Made by a program: the position numbers and the translations under genes. A DNA stretch of 64,000 nt from Idiomarinaceae bacterium HL-53. Lineage in GTDB: Bacteria; Pseudomonadota; Gammaproteobacteria; Enterobacterales; Alteromonadaceae. Shown one piece after another: positions 34,354 through 44,914 of the stretch (its first letter is position 1; each line of letters begins with the position of its first letter). Under the pieces are notes generated by a model. The model saw nothing but the letters and a program-made list of their open reading frames with translations. It did not search any database and was not told the DNA's origin. Where the stretch lies: contig LN899469.1 of assembly GCA_001458075.1 (NCBI GenBank), positions 62,001 through 126,000 of the forward strand, given 5' to 3'.

Positions 34354-35130
34354 TTATAAGGGATCTTTTTGCATTAATAGCGTTAATAATTGCGTATATG
34401 CTAACACACCCCGTGCACGCGGTGCGTACATTGAGGGCGGCGTTTGCGCCGCACTGGCATCTCTAAATTTCGTGTCGACCGGCACCATACCGCTCCATAC
34501 TTTATTCCCATGATCACGGACTAATTTCTGATAAGCCTCGAGCGACGCGCGTGTGCGTTTGTCATACATGGTCGGAACAATGGTTACTTTATGATCTTGG
34601 CGCAGCGAATGCTTAACCAAGTCCAACGTTTGCAGCATGCGGTCGAGCCCTTTTAATGCCAAGGTTTCACACTGCACCGGCACAATCACACGGCGACACG
34701 CGGCCAATGCATTGACCATGAGTACACCTAATACGGGGGGCACGTCGATCAGAACATAGTCGTAATCCATACGCAATTTACGCAATGCCTTACGCATAAC
34801 AAGCCCCATACCACTGCGTCCACCGAGTTTGCGATCAAGTGTCGCCAACGCCATGGTAGCCGGCAGTACGTCTATGTTCTCGAACTGAGTTTTCTGTACG
34901 GCTTCCATAAAGGTATCACGATCGACCTCTGGGCCCGCAAGCAAAACGTCAAATGCACTTTTCTCAAGCTCTTCTGAATCGATACCAAAATAATACGTAA
35001 GTGACGCATGGGGATCTAAATCGACAAATAAAACGCGATGTCCGCGCTCTGCAAGTAAGCCCCCTAAAGCGATGGTCGTGGTGGTTTTCCCAACTCCGCC
35101 TTTTTGATTGGCAATCGTCCAGATAACCAT
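34354..35130 (-). CDS. parC: ParA-family ATPase ParC, polar chemotaxis localisation
   Basis: A ParA/MinD-type ATPase of 258 residues. The deviant Walker A NQKGGVGKTTTTIALG is at about 8-23, Walker A' is DVPPVLGVLM and the switch/Walker B region FVDLDPHASLT. Homologues in Vibrio and Shewanella place chemotaxis arrays at the old cell pole. The genes parP (three bases downstream) and cheB (ten bases upstream) support this role over plasmid partition. The symbol parC here is not topoisomerase IV. Confidence 0.88.
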   Translation of the reverse strand: MVIWTIANQKGGVGKTTTTIALGGLLAERGHRVLFVDLDPHASLTYYFGIDSEELEKSAFDVLLAGPEVDRDTFMEAVQKTQFENIDVLPATMALATLDRKLGGRSGMGLVMRKALRKLRMDYDYVLIDVPPVLGVLMVNALAACRRVIVPVQCETLALKGLDRMLQTLDLVKHSLRQDHKVTIVPTMYDKRTRASLEAYQKLVRDHGNKVWSGMVPVDTKFRDASAAQTPPSMYAPRARGVLAYTQLLTLLMQKDPL

Positions 35131-35139
35131 GAATGCGGC

Positions 35140-36297
35140 CTAGCTTTTGTCGAAAGCTTTTATAATGTGGCGCGCGACGTCTTGAATGGGAATGTCTCGC
35201 TCTGAAATACCTGCTGCAGCTACCGCTTGCGGCATGCCGTATACCACACAGGTGTCTTTATCTTGTGCCCAAATCGTCGCACCTTGCTCTTTTAGCATAC
35301 GCGAGCCTTCTCTGCCGTCTGCGCCCATACCGGTTAGAATGACACCCAGTACATCACCACCGTACGCTTTCGCCAATGAAGCAAAGGTTAAGTCAACGCT
35401 TGGCCGATAAGTTAGCCGATCGCTGTCATCCTCTCGGATACGCAATTTACCAGAGCCACTTCGTCCTTCTACGATCATCTGCTTACCGCCTGGCGCGAGA
35501 TAAGCATGCGCAGGTTTCAGAACGTCTCCGTCTTCAGCCTCTTTCACAGTAATCTTGCAAAGGCCATTGAGCCGTTGTGCAAATGCCTTAGTAAATGCAG
35601 CCGGCATATGTTGCACCAAAATAATGGGCACGGGGAAATCGGCTGGCAACGCGGTCAGTACAGTTTGGAGTGCCACTGGGCCACCGGTTGAAGTTCCAAT
35701 CGCTAAAAGTCGAAACGGTGTTGTACGAGAAACGGCTGGCACGGGTGCCGTCGAAACAGCGGGTTTCGCTGCTTCTTGAGTACGTTCGGTTTTGTCTGCG
35801 AAGCTACTGCGACGCGCAGAAACAGGCGTTGCGGTGCGACTACTGCTCGGGGATGGAGAACTCGACCGTGCAGGCGCTGGAGCCATGCTCGCATTCATGC
35901 GTTTACGGCCAATCTCAGCTACACGGGTTTGCAGTACTTGAACGGCGTCTCCACGATTCCGAGCAATGTCTTCGAATTTCTTTGGCAGAAAATCGACCGC
36001 ACCGGCGTCCAATGCATCCAGTGTTGCCTGCGCACCCTCATGCGTCAGAGAACTAAACATGAGAATGGGCGTGGGACGCTCTGCCATAATTCGACGTACC
36101 GCACTGATACCGTCGAGTACGGGCATCTCGATGTCCATGGTAATTACATCGGGCCTTAGTGCGCGCGCTTGCTTAATGGCTTCCTCACCGTCGGCAGCCG
36201 TACCTACTACTTCCAATTGCTCGGAATCATTGAGGATTTCTGTCACCCGACGGCGGAAGAAATTCGAGTCATCAACAACTAATACCCGGATTGCCAT
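35140..36297 (-). CDS. cheB: Chemotaxis protein-glutamate methylesterase/deamidase CheB
   Basis: Removes methyl groups from receptor glutamates during adaptation. The 385 residues comprise a receiver domain (about 1-120; [14 protein letters not shown] phosphosite), a Ser/Pro-rich linker (about 135-200) and the esterase domain with catalytic Ser in [12 protein letters not shown], His in [10 protein letters not shown] and Asp in [10 protein letters not shown]. It lies between parC and cheA. Confidence 0.96.
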   Translation of the reverse strand: MAIRVLVVDDSNFFRRRVTEILNDSEQLEVVGTAADGEEAIKQARALRPDVITMDIEMPVLDGISAVRRIMAERPTPILMFSSLTHEGAQATLDALDAGAVDFLPKKFEDIARNRGDAVQVLQTRVAEIGRKRMNASMAPAPARSSSPSPSSSRTATPVSARRSSFADKTERTQEAAKPAVSTAPVPAVSRTTPFRLLAIGTSTGGPVALQTVLTALPADFPVPIILVQHMPAAFTKAFAQRLNGLCKITVKEAEDGDVLKPAHAYLAPGGKQMIVEGRSGSGKLRIREDDSDRLTYRPSVDLTFASLAKAYGGDVLGVILTGMGADGREGSRMLKEQGATIWAQDKDTCVVYGMPQAVAAAGISERDIPIQDVARHIIKAFDKS

Positions 36298-36305
36298 GTC
36301 ACCCT

Positions 36306-38489
36306 TTAGCGTTTTGAATAGCGTTTAGCGTACCGCTTTAATAAACTTGGAACGTCAAGAATTAGCGCAATACCGCCGTCGCTCGTAATAGTTGCACCCG
36401 CCATACCCGGCGTGCCCTGCAACATACGATCGAGAGGCTTAATCACGACCTCTTCTTGCCCTATTAATGCATCGACCACGAACCCGACTTGTTGTGTACC
36501 AAGCGACACCACAACGACGTGCCCTTCAGCTTTATTAAAGTTCGGATCTGGTTTTCGATTCAACCACTTACTCAAATAGAACAGTGGTATCGCTTTTTGT
36601 CTAACAATCATGGTGAGCTGACCATCAACCGTATTGGTGAGGTCAAGATCAACATTAATAATTTCATTCACAGCTGCAAGCGGTAATGCAAATACTTGCG
36701 GCCCTACACGCACCATAAGCGTTGGTAAAATAGCGAGCGTGAGCGGCACTTTAATTTCAAGACGCGTACCTTTGCCTAGTTCTGAGTCGATACGCACCGA
36801 ACCGTTAAGCTGGCTGATTTTGGTTTTCACCACGTCCATACCTACACCACGACCGGAGATATCAGAAATCTCAGCTTTCGTGGAGAACCCGGCAGCGAAG
36901 ATCAGATTATACGCTTCTTCATCGCTCATGCGCGCGGCTGCGTCCGGGTCAAGTATGCCTTTACCAATCGCAATATTCTTTAACTTCTCGGCATCCATAC
37001 CCGCGCCATCGTCTTCGATCGCAAGCAGAATATGGTCGCCTTCTTGAGACGCACTTAGTCTCACGCTTCCCATGCGCGGTTTGCCGTTCTTCTCCCGCAC
37101 GTCAGGCATTTCAACCCCGTGGTCCACCGCGTTACGCACTAAATGCACGAGCGGATCGGCCAAAGCCTCCACGAGGTTTTTATCCAAATCGGTGTCTTCA
37201 CCCGACAGCTCGAGCGTAATTTCTTTTTTCAAGCTACGCGCAAGATCGCGCACAACGCGCGGGAAGCGGCCGAAAACTTTCTTGATAGGTTGCATACGCG
37301 TTTGCATCACCGCACCTTGCAGATCGCCCGTGACGACATCAAGATTCGAGATTGCTTTATTCAGGTCTTCGTCTTCCGAGTTACTGTTCAATAACAACAA
37401 CCGGTTCCGAACCAAGACCAGCTCACCGACCATGTTCATAATTTCGTCAAGGCGGCGGGTATCAACACGTACTGTAGTCTCCGCGGCAGGAGCAGCCGCT
37501 TTTGGTGCGTCCTTTTTCGGTTCTGCTGCTTTTGCTTCCGGCGCTTTGGCCGCCGGCGCTGCTGGTTTTGCTGCAGGCGCAGGTTTAGCACTTGCCGGAG
37601 CGGGCTTCTGAGCTGCCGCCGCAGGCTTGGGCGCGCCTTTATTACCGTGCAATTCGTCTAGCAGTGCTTCAAACTCATCATCACTAATTTCATCACCACC
37701 GCCCGAAGGTTTCTTTTCATCTTTGGCTGCCGGTGGTTTTGGTGCTGGCGACGCTGCCTTTGGCGCCCCCTTGTTCCCATGAAGCTCGTCTAATAGAGCT
37801 TCAAATTCGTCATCGCTTATTTCGTCGCCGCCGCCCGCTGGTTTCGCTTCCGACTGCTTCGGAGCAGCTGCTTTTGGAGCGGGTGCGGCCTTCTTGTCGC
37901 CTTTTTCGCCCTTTTCGCCACCATGCAGCTCATCGAGCAATGCTTCGAATTCATCTTCAGTAATTTCGTCTACCCCACCGTCACCTGAAAGTAAGGTGAT
38001 CTCTTCATCTAGAGGCGTAGATTCTTCTTCCTCGGCTGCTCCTGCTAGTATTTCACTCTCATCGGCTTCACCGCCGGCCACATCACCAGGCATGTGTTCG
38101 CCGGGCTCACTCAACACGCTCAATGCTTGTAAGAGCTCATCAGTAGCGGGGACGGGTTCTTCTCGGGCTTGTACTGCCGCAAATTGATCGTTAATGGTAT
38201 CGAGTGACTTTAAAATCACGTCCATAAGCTCAGGGCTTACTTGTCGCCCACCATTACGCAACGTGTCGAATACATTTTCCGCACCGTGACAGGTGTCAAC
38301 CAAGGCATGCAAAGACAAGAAACCGGCACCGCCTTTCACCGTATGGAAGCCTCGGAAAATGGCATTCAATAAGTCACGGTTGTCAGGATCGTTCTCCAGC
38401 TCCACTAACTGTTCAGAAAGGAGCTCCAGAATTTCTCCGGCCTCTATTAAAAAGTCTTGTAATATATCTTCGTCGACATCAAAGCTCAT
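36306..38489 (-). CDS. cheA: Chemotaxis histidine kinase CheA
   Basis: Central kinase of the chemosensory array, phosphorylating CheY and CheB. The 727 residues comprise the P1 domain with phosphorylated His in [14 protein letters not shown] (about 46-59), a long acidic and Ala/Pro-rich linker (about 115-345), the P3 dimerisation domain, the P4 ATPase (N box [15 protein letters not shown]1 EDDGAGMD, G2 [10 protein letters not shown]) and the P5 CheW-like domain. The linker replaces a recognisable P2 and contains three copies of a helical motif D-E-I-[ST]-[DE][12 protein letters not shown]. In Vibrio this linker region (LID) binds ParP and ParC. Confidence 0.95.
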   Translation of the reverse strand: MSFDVDEDILQDFLIEAGEILELLSEQLVELENDPDNRDLLNAIFRGFHTVKGGAGFLSLHALVDTCHGAENVFDTLRNGGRQVSPELMDVILKSLDTINDQFAAVQAREEPVPATDELLQALSVLSEPGEHMPGDVAGGEADESEILAGAAEEEESTPLDEEITLLSGDGGVDEITEDEFEALLDELHGGEKGEKGDKKAAPAPKAAAPKQSEAKPAGGGDEISDDEFEALLDELHGNKGAPKAASPAPKPPAAKDEKKPSGGGDEISDDEFEALLDELHGNKGAPKPAAAAQKPAPASAKPAPAAKPAAPAAKAPEAKAAEPKKDAPKAAAPAAETTVRVDTRRLDEIMNMVGELVLVRNRLLLLNSNSEDEDLNKAISNLDVVTGDLQGAVMQTRMQPIKKVFGRFPRVVRDLARSLKKEITLELSGEDTDLDKNLVEALADPLVHLVRNAVDHGVEMPDVREKNGKPRMGSVRLSASQEGDHILLAIEDDGAGMDAEKLKNIAIGKGILDPDAAARMSDEEAYNLIFAAGFSTKAEISDISGRGVGMDVVKTKISQLNGSVRIDSELGKGTRLEIKVPLTLAILPTLMVRVGPQVFALPLAAVNEIINVDLDLTNTVDGQLTMIVRQKAIPLFYLSKWLNRKPDPNFNKAEGHVVVVSLGTQQVGFVVDALIGQEEVVIKPLDRMLQGTPGMAGATITSDGGIALILDVPSLLKRYAKRYSKR
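37629..37983 (-). repeat. Three coding repeats in the cheA linker
   Basis: Copies at about 37630-37703, 37762-37836 and 37920-37983 (protein residues about 262-286, 218-242 and 169-190). The first two are identical in protein ([20 protein letters not shown] and the following NKGAP) but differ at many third codon positions, which suggests selection on the peptide and not a recent copy. Confidence 0.85.
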
Positions 38490-38498
38490 CGGCTACTC

Positions 38499-39248
38499 CT
38501 AGAATCCCAGGCTTGAGAGCAAGTCATCTACGTCGTCTTGACCTTTCACCACGTCGTCTCGCTCCTCAGGATTAATCACGGGACCTTCTGGCCCAGTATC
38601 GTCCTTAGGTTTGCTATCGGCATGTTTTTTGGCAGCTTTATTATAATCTTCGCCAAAAATGGTGAGTAACGAGATAAGTTGGTCCTCTACTTCTTGAACG
38701 AGCTCAATTACCCGACGGATCACTTGTCCCGTGAGGTCTTGGAAGTCTTGTGCCATTAGTACTTCTGTGAGCAATGTGTGCAAATGCGCACTTCGCTCTC
38801 CGCAACGACGAATAAAGTCGTCGACTTGATGGCAAAGTGTTTTGAATTCAGCCAACTCGATATCACGGCTCATGAGCCGCTCCCAAACAGGCTGAATGTC
38901 GCGCACTTCAGCGCCCATTTCCTCAGCCATCGGCAATGACGCCTCGACCGCATCCATGGTTCTATTCGCCGCGTCTTCGGTACGCTGCATCACGTATTGT
39001 AAGCGATTTTGCGCATCAGGAAGTTCGTCTTCAGTGAGCGAAGACAGTCTCGGATCTTTAAGGAAATCCTGCAGCGAGTCATGTAATTGACGCGTGAGCT
39101 TACCTATCGAATCGAAAAGTTCGTCTTGCCCAGCATCGGCAAGTTGACGCACCATTTGATCAGCCTGTGATTGCTCTCCAGCTTCGATCAAACGCACGAG
39201 CTCCTGCGCTTGTTCTAGAGTGATTGTTCCGACGGGTGGGACCATCAC
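38499..39248 (-). CDS. cheZ: CheY-P phosphatase CheZ
   Basis: Dephosphorylates CheY. The 249 residues form long helices with the catalytic motif MAQDFQDLTGQVIRRVIEL (about 164-182, Gln and Asp in place) and the C-terminal CheY-binding peptide DDVDDLLSSLGF. It lies between cheY and cheA. Confidence 0.96.
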   Translation of the reverse strand: MMVPPVGTITLEQAQELVRLIEAGEQSQADQMVRQLADAGQDELFDSIGKLTRQLHDSLQDFLKDPRLSSLTEDELPDAQNRLQYVMQRTEDAANRTMDAVEASLPMAEEMGAEVRDIQPVWERLMSRDIELAEFKTLCHQVDDFIRRCGERSAHLHTLLTEVLMAQDFQDLTGQVIRRVIELVQEVEDQLISLLTIFGEDYNKAAKKHADSKPKDDTGPEGPVINPEERDDVVKGQDDVDDLLSSLGF

Positions 39249-39263
39249 GTTCTCCTCGTCGGA

Positions 39264-39647
39264 TTAACCTAAACGCTCGAATACTTTATCGAGCTTCTCT
39301 TTCAACGTAGCGGCGGTAAATGGCTTCACAATATAGCCATTCACACCCGCTTGCGCGGCCTCGATGATCTGTTCACGTTTAGCTTCTGCCGTAACCATCA
39401 ACACCGGAATGTGGCTCAAGCGCTCATCGGCTCGAATTGCACGAAGCAAATCGATCCCTTGCATCCCTGGCATGTTCCAATCGGTTACCACGAAATCATA
39501 TTCGCCGTTTTGCAACATCGGGAGTGCTGTGCTGCCATCATCTGCTTCCGAGACATTTTGGAAACCCAAATCTCGTAACAGATTTTTGATGATACGTCGC
39601 ATCGTCGAAAAGTCGTCGACGACGAGGATTTTCATGTTTTTATCCAA
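39264..39647 (-). CDS. cheY: Chemotaxis response regulator CheY
   Basis: Phospho-CheY binds the flagellar switch. I chose a TTG start at 39647 because GGAGG lies six bases upstream and it gives [20 protein letters not shown], 127 residues, matching Vibrio and Shewanella CheY. The alternative ATG at 39635 lacks this spacing. Acidic pocket VDDF, phosphosite in [12 protein letters not shown], and the Thr and Lys of VTAEA and YIVKPF are present. Confidence 0.95.
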   Translation of the reverse strand: MDKNMKILVVDDFSTMRRIIKNLLRDLGFQNVSEADDGSTALPMLQNGEYDFVVTDWNMPGMQGIDLLRAIRADERLSHIPVLMVTAEAKREQIIEAAQAGVNGYIVKPFTAATLKEKLDKVFERLG

Positions 39648-39693
39648 AGTACCCTCCAATGAGGCATTTCAGTCTTGTGTTATACGCTTGCTG

Positions 39694-40422
39694 CTATTCG
39701 TCAGTCCAGGTTCGCATGCGAGATTTCAAGCGCACCATCGCCTGACTATGTATTTGGCTGACTCGCGATTCACTTACATCGAGAATCTGCCCGATTTCTT
39801 TTAAATTCAATTCTTCATCGTAGTATAGCGAAAGAACCAACGCTTCGCGCTCTGGCAATGTTTTAATTGCTTCCACAAGCGCGTGTTGAAATGCATTCTT
39901 TTCTATATCGGCAAAGGGTTCATCGTGTTCAGCACTTTGCGCGCCAGACACCAATACGTCTTCTGACACCCCTAAATCTTCAATACCAATCATACGCCCA
40001 GAGGTCACATCATTCAAAATATGATGATATTCTTCAAGCCCCATACCCAATTTTTCGGCAACTTCTTGATCTCGCGCATCTCGACCGGTTTCATTTTCTA
40101 CTTGGCGGACCGCATCGGCAATCATTCTACTGTTTCTATGCACCGAGCGGGGTGCCCAATCTCCTCGGCGAATTTCGTCGAGCATGGCACCGCGAATGCG
40201 AATACCCGCAAAGGTTTCGAAACTTGCCCCTTTACCATGATCGAAATTCTTTGCTGCTTCTAACAGGCCTATCATACCGGCCTGAATTAAATCGTCTACC
40301 TGAACACTTGCGGGTAACCTCGCGATCATATGGTGCGCAATACGCTTCACAAGATTGGTGTGCGAATCAACAATTTGCTGTTGTTGCCTTGCTTCGGAGG
40401 TATATGCCGCAACTTTATTCAT
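39694..40422 (-). CDS. fliA: Flagellar sigma factor FliA (sigma 28)
   Basis: Directs late flagellar and chemotaxis promoters. The 242 residues contain sigma region 2 (LVKRIAHHMIARLPASVQVDDLIQAGMIGLLEAAKNFD), region 3 and region 4 with the helix-turn-helix NLKEIGQILDVSESRVSQIHSQAMVRLKSRM. The ATG at 40422 overlaps the flhG end, with AAGGGG upstream. Confidence 0.95.
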   Translation of the reverse strand: MNKVAAYTSEARQQQQIVDSHTNLVKRIAHHMIARLPASVQVDDLIQAGMIGLLEAAKNFDHGKGASFETFAGIRIRGAMLDEIRRGDWAPRSVHRNSRMIADAVRQVENETGRDARDQEVAEKLGMGLEEYHHILNDVTSGRMIGIEDLGVSEDVLVSGAQSAEHDEPFADIEKNAFQHALVEAIKTLPEREALVLSLYYDEELNLKEIGQILDVSESRVSQIHSQAMVRLKSRMRTWTDE

Positions 40423-41287
40423 TTGCAACCCCTTGCGCAGACTCTTTCTGCCCTACAAGTTGTTCGATAAAGAATTCAAGGTGGCCACCGGCTTGTGCTG
40501 GAATAGGCCAGTTGGCAGCCCGTTGCGCGAGCGCTTTAAACGCCAACGACGCCGGAGAACGAGGAAATGCTTCCACCAAGAGCTGCTGTTTACGAACTGA
40601 TTTTCGCAAGTTTTCGTCGAAAGGAACAATGGCCGCAAGCTCTAGCGCAACGTCTAGGAAACGGTCGGTTACCTTCGTGAGTTTGCTAAAAAGAACTTGG
40701 CCTTCACGCATTGTCCGCACCATGTTCGCGACTACTTTGAAGCGGAATACCCCATGCTCTCGACTCAATACTTTGATGAGGGCGTAGGCGTCAGTAATCG
40801 ACGTGGGTTCATCACATACCACCACCAGCACGTCTTGCGCTGCCCGAGCGAAACTCAGCACCATGTTGCTGATACCTGCTGCCGTGTCGACAATCAACAC
40901 GTCGAACTCTGTACGCATGGTGGAGAAAGCGCGGATTAAACCGGCGTGTTCTTGAGGCGAGAGTTCGACCATGGAGCGTGTGCCCGAGGTTGCGGGCACA
41001 ATATACATGCCGCCAGGGCCTTTCACTAAAATGTCGTCGAGCTCGCATTCACCGGCAAGCACGTGACTCAAATTCTTTTCGACGCGTAACCCAAGTACAA
41101 CGTCCACATTGGCAAGACCTAAGTCGGCATCAAGCACTAAGACACGCTTTCCTTGACCGGCCATAGCCACAGCCATGTTGAGCGACACGTTCGTTTTTCC
41201 AACGCCGCCTTTTCCGCCAGTCACTGCGATGACTTTTACTTGATTTCTTCTCATCATCCGCCTTAAACCGCTTGCTTGATCATTCAC
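40415..41287 (-). CDS. flhG: Flagellar number regulator FlhG (FleN/MinD-like)
   Basis: A MinD-type ATPase that limits polar flagellum number by opposing FlhF and the master regulator. The 290 residues show Walker A TGGKGGVGKTNVSLNMA (about 19-35), the switch DADLGLANVDV and VDTAAGISNMV. The N-terminal QASGLRRMMR resembles the DQAxxLR FlhF-activating motif of the family. The start is GTG. Confidence 0.94.
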   Translation of the reverse strand: MNDQASGLRRMMRRNQVKVIAVTGGKGGVGKTNVSLNMAVAMAGQGKRVLVLDADLGLANVDVVLGLRVEKNLSHVLAGECELDDILVKGPGGMYIVPATSGTRSMVELSPQEHAGLIRAFSTMRTEFDVLIVDTAAGISNMVLSFARAAQDVLVVVCDEPTSITDAYALIKVLSREHGVFRFKVVANMVRTMREGQVLFSKLTKVTDRFLDVALELAAIVPFDENLRKSVRKQQLLVEAFPRSPASLAFKALAQRAANWPIPAQAGGHLEFFIEQLVGQKESAQGVANE

Positions 41288-41302
41288 TACTGCTTGTCCT
41301 AA

Positions 41303-42655
41303 CTACAGCGACACTTCCATTTCCCACTCATGCGGCTTGGAAACTCGTTCGGCGGCCAATTTCTCGGCGCGAGAAATTAAGTCACCTGCTTCTGCCACTT
41401 TAATATCTTCTGGTACTCGCTGTCCATCGGTAAGATAACTTATTGGCAAGGAGTTTTGAATGCTTACGCTTAAAGCTTCGCCCAGGCTAAGACATTCGTC
41501 AAGCTTGGTCAAAATACACCCCGCCAATGGCAATTTGCGAAACCGTTGCACGATTTCGTCTTGCACGCTGCCCTGTGCGGTTGCAGATAATACCAAATAT
41601 GGACGAATTCGTAAGCGGGTATTACGCACCAAAGTTTGTAATTGTTCACTCAAACGCATGTCTCGTTGGCTCATGCCCGCGGTATCGATAAGCACGAGTT
41701 TACGCTGCCTTAGTTGCGCCAACACTACGTTGAGTTCGTCAGCGTCTTTTGCAACTTTCACTGTGCACCCAATAATCCGGCCATAGGTTTGCAATTGTTC
41801 TGCTGCTGCAATTCGATATGAGTCGGTGGTGATCATTGCGACACTGTCTGGGCCATGTCGACGCGCAAAACGCGCTGCAAGCTTCGCTACTGTTGTCGTT
41901 TTACCAACCCCTGTAGGCCCAACCAGCGCTACCACGCCCCCTTTACGGAGAATATCGTTATCTGTGGTGTGAATTTGCCCTTGTAAAAGATCAAGCGTTT
42001 GTTGCCACGCTTCATCTTGAGGTAAATCTTCTGGAATAAAGCACGACATTTGATCGGCAACTTGCTCAGTGAAGCCAAGTTTCTGAAGCCTACGAATCAA
42101 TAACGCGCGCATGGGTTCGCGACGCTCAACTTCCTGCCACATCAAGCCAGAAACTTGATGCTCTAGCAGCGCACGAATGGCTGCCATGTCTGAGCGAAGG
42201 CCATTCATTTGGTTCTCTTGGGCAGAGAATCGAGCCGCCACTTCTTCTTCATTCAAAATATGAGTTTCCGGAACCATTTTACCAGCGACCTGAGCGACAG
42301 GCTCTACAAGCGCCTCTTTCTTGATCGGCTCTGGGGCCGCGATAGGGTCAGGTGCTGCAGCAGGCTCATGAGCGGGCTCTACAGTGGTTTGCTGGCGATT
42401 AAGGAGCGCTTCCAAAGAGTCGGCAATCGCTTGTTGCTTCTGCGTACCGCCTCGAATATCACTGGGTTCTGCGGGTGTCTGCGACGTCGCATTCGCGGGC
42501 GGTAGCGTGGTCGTTTCTGGATCAAAAGCTGCGACAAGTTCCACGCCGCCGTTAACCGTTTTACTCGACATAATCACGGCTTCAGGTCCCAAAGTACGCT
42601 TGACTTCTGCTATCGCTGAACGCATGTCTTTTGCAAAATAACGTTTAATTTTCAT
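41303..42655 (-). CDS. flhF: Flagellar GTPase FlhF
   Basis: SRP-type GTPase that places the polar flagellum. The 450 residues comprise the basic N-domain (MKIKRYFAKDMRSAIAEVKR), a disordered linker (about 70-125), the NG domain with G1 VGPTGVGKTTTVAKLAARFA (about 242-261), G3 VLIDTAGMSQRD and G4 LTKLDE. It lies between flhA and flhG, the standard order. Confidence 0.96.
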   Translation of the reverse strand: MKIKRYFAKDMRSAIAEVKRTLGPEAVIMSSKTVNGGVELVAAFDPETTTLPPANATSQTPAEPSDIRGGTQKQQAIADSLEALLNRQQTTVEPAHEPAAAPDPIAAPEPIKKEALVEPVAQVAGKMVPETHILNEEEVAARFSAQENQMNGLRSDMAAIRALLEHQVSGLMWQEVERREPMRALLIRRLQKLGFTEQVADQMSCFIPEDLPQDEAWQQTLDLLQGQIHTTDNDILRKGGVVALVGPTGVGKTTTVAKLAARFARRHGPDSVAMITTDSYRIAAAEQLQTYGRIIGCTVKVAKDADELNVVLAQLRQRKLVLIDTAGMSQRDMRLSEQLQTLVRNTRLRIRPYLVLSATAQGSVQDEIVQRFRKLPLAGCILTKLDECLSLGEALSVSIQNSLPISYLTDGQRVPEDIKVAEAGDLISRAEKLAAERVSKPHEWEMEVSL

Positions 42656-42673
42656 CTACTTCCTCCGCCCCAC

Positions 42674-44773
42674 TTATTGCCCAATCGAGCTGACAATTCT
42701 TATTTGCTTGTCGTCTGGAATTTCCTGATAAGACAACACATGCAAACCCTGCAAGCTATTGCGTACGAAGCGTGACAACGTGCTTCTTAGCATACCTGAG
42801 GTAAGAAGAACCGACGGTTGACCATTCATTTCTTGCTGTTGGTGCGCGTCTTTCAAGCTTTGCTGCAACCGCTCTGCAAGTCCTGGTTCAATACCGGCGC
42901 CTTCATTGCCCGCCATTTGTAGCGACTGATGCAACATTTGTTCCAGTTCTGGCGCCAAAGTTATGACGGGGAGTTCTTCCATACCACCGGCAGCCTCCTG
43001 CACAATGAGGCGACGCAACGAAATACGCACCGCAGCCGTGAGTACATCCGGATCTTGGCTCTTCGGTCCGTACTCCGCCAAGGTTTGAATAATGGTTCTG
43101 AAGTCTCGCACTGGCACTGCTTCATTCAAAAGGTTTTGCAGCACTTTTGTGATCACCGACAAACTCAATACGTCAGGTACCAAGCCTTCCACGAGTTTAG
43201 GCTGTTGTTTGGAAAGCAAATCGAGAAGTTGTTGTGTTTCTTCGTGCCCCACCAGCTGGGCGGCGTTGTTGGTGAGAATCTGGCTCACATGGGTCGCAAC
43301 CACAGTCGCCGCGTCAACGACCGTATACCCAAGCGTTTGAGCATGCTCTCGATCTTCCGGCTTAATCCAAATTGCATCTAATCCGAATGCTGGATCTTTA
43401 GTCGCTTCGCCTTTCAACTTACCAAACACTTGGCCGGGATTAATCGCGAGCTCCCAGTCGGGGCGAATCTCAGCTTCTCCAAAAGTGACGCCTAATAACG
43501 TTATACGATATTGGTTCGGACCTAAATCTAAGTTGTCACGAATATGAACCGGCGGCACCAAGAAGCCCAACTCTTGTGAAAGCTTTTTCCGAACCCCTTT
43601 GATTCGTGCCAACAGCTCGCCACCTTGGTTCTTATCGACCATTGGTATCAGTCGGTAACCCACCTCAAGTCCAATGGTATCGACCTGATGTACGTCGTCC
43701 CAGCCAATTTCTTTGACTTCACGTGCTTGAGTTTGAGCGAGTTCGCGCTTCTCGTTGACCAGCTCACCTTCTTTTTCGTCTCCCATTGTTTTAATGCGAA
43801 GATAAGCGACGCCGATACAAATAGCCGACATGGTTAAGAAAGCGATATGTGGCATACCGGGTACAATACCCATGATAAATAAGATAGAACCCACAATAAT
43901 CATAACCCGCGGATTACTCGCAAGTTGCAAGTTGAGCTGCTCACCCATATCTTTGTCAGCGTTTTCACGCGTGATCACAATGGCAGTTGCAGTTGACATA
44001 AGGAGTGATGGAATTTGTGCAACCAGACCGTCACCTATCGTCAGCAAGGCATAGGTTTCCATTGCCATACCAAACGACAAGCCATGTTGAAGGGTTCCGA
44101 TTAAGACACCGCCCACGAGGTTGATGGCAAGGATCAGCAAACCAGCAACCGCGTCCCCTTTAACGAACTTACTTGCACCGTCCATGGAGCCGTAGAAATC
44201 TGCTTCTCGCGTAATATCTTCACGCCGCGCTTTGGCTTCCTCTTGAGTAATGAGCCCAGAATTCAAGTCGGCATCGATCGACATTTGCTTCCCGGGCATC
44301 GCGTCCAAAGTAAAGCGTGCCGTTACTTCTGAAATACGTCCAGCACCTTTGGTAATGACCACGAAGTTAATAATCACCAGGATCAAGAAAACGACGATAC
44401 CGACGGTATAACTCCCGCCGATCACCACTGAGCCGAACGCTTCAATCACGTTTCCTGCAGCGTCGGGCCCTTCATGACCATTAAGGAGCACGACACGAGT
44501 CGAGGCGATATTGAGCGCCAACCGAATCACGGTGGCAATCAAGATAACTGTTGGAAAAGACGCGAATTCGAGGGGTCTGCGGGTATAGACCGCAACTAAC
44601 AAGATCATCATCGACAGCGTAATACTAAAGGAGAAAAGCGCATCTAGAATGAGCGGAGGCAGCGGTAAAATCACCATCGCTAAGATAGCGAGTACGGCGA
44701 TCGGTGTACCTGCACCTAATAAGTGTCGCTTATTATTCTGATAGAACCCTTTGACTACCGCCATTTGCTGCAT
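42674..44773 (-). CDS. flhA: Flagellar export gate protein FlhA
   Basis: Main membrane subunit of the flagellar type III export gate. The 699 residues have eight membrane helices in the first half, the FHIPEP signature region (DAMPGKQMSIDADLNSGLIT) and a C-terminal cytoplasmic domain (VEGLVPDVLSLSVITKVLQNLLNEAVPVRD). A second in-frame ATG lies nine bases downstream. It heads the flhA-flhF-flhG-fliA-che run visible here; flhB would normally lie upstream but pilin-like genes are found instead. Confidence 0.96.
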   Translation of the reverse strand: MQQMAVVKGFYQNNKRHLLGAGTPIAVLAILAMVILPLPPLILDALFSFSITLSMMILLVAVYTRRPLEFASFPTVILIATVIRLALNIASTRVVLLNGHEGPDAAGNVIEAFGSVVIGGSYTVGIVVFLILVIINFVVITKGAGRISEVTARFTLDAMPGKQMSIDADLNSGLITQEEAKARREDITREADFYGSMDGASKFVKGDAVAGLLILAINLVGGVLIGTLQHGLSFGMAMETYALLTIGDGLVAQIPSLLMSTATAIVITRENADKDMGEQLNLQLASNPRVMIIVGSILFIMGIVPGMPHIAFLTMSAICIGVAYLRIKTMGDEKEGELVNEKRELAQTQAREVKEIGWDDVHQVDTIGLEVGYRLIPMVDKNQGGELLARIKGVRKKLSQELGFLVPPVHIRDNLDLGPNQYRITLLGVTFGEAEIRPDWELAINPGQVFGKLKGEATKDPAFGLDAIWIKPEDREHAQTLGYTVVDAATVVATHVSQILTNNAAQLVGHEETQQLLDLLSKQQPKLVEGLVPDVLSLSVITKVLQNLLNEAVPVRDFRTIIQTLAEYGPKSQDPDVLTAAVRISLRRLIVQEAAGGMEELPVITLAPELEQMLHQSLQMAGNEGAGIEPGLAERLQQSLKDAHQQQEMNGQPSVLLTSGMLRSTLSRFVRNSLQGLHVLSYQEIPDDKQIRIVSSIGQ

Positions 44774-44871
44774 AGCGCGAAATTCCTGTCACTGTCTGTC
44801 TGCTGAACGTTCTTTTAGCACCGAAAACAATCGTCAGAAGCTTGACGTTTCGGTTTCTCTGACAAGGACTA

Positions 44872-44887
44872 TTCAAGAATCACGCCA
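44872..44887 (-). promoter_or_regulatory. Possible sigma-54 promoter of flhA
   Basis: Minus-strand TGGCGTGATTCTTGAA fits the -24 GG and spacing of sigma-54 sites but has GA instead of GC at -12. It is about 100 bases before flhA. In polar flagellar systems flhA is often sigma-54 dependent. Weak. Confidence 0.25.
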
Positions 44888-44914
44888 ACAAGAAAGGCTG
44901 CGGATGGTCTCTCT

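Noticed and set aside
34354-35130. Plasmid-type ParA partition gene
   Set aside because: No parB or parS-like repeats; it sits inside the che operon between cheB and parP, as in polar chemotaxis systems.
37072-37611. 179-codon plus-strand open frame opposite cheA, and similar long frames opposite ccmB, galU and fliK-like genes
   Set aside because: They mirror biased codon use of the real gene on the other strand, have Ser-rich or otherwise odd composition and no ribosome site.
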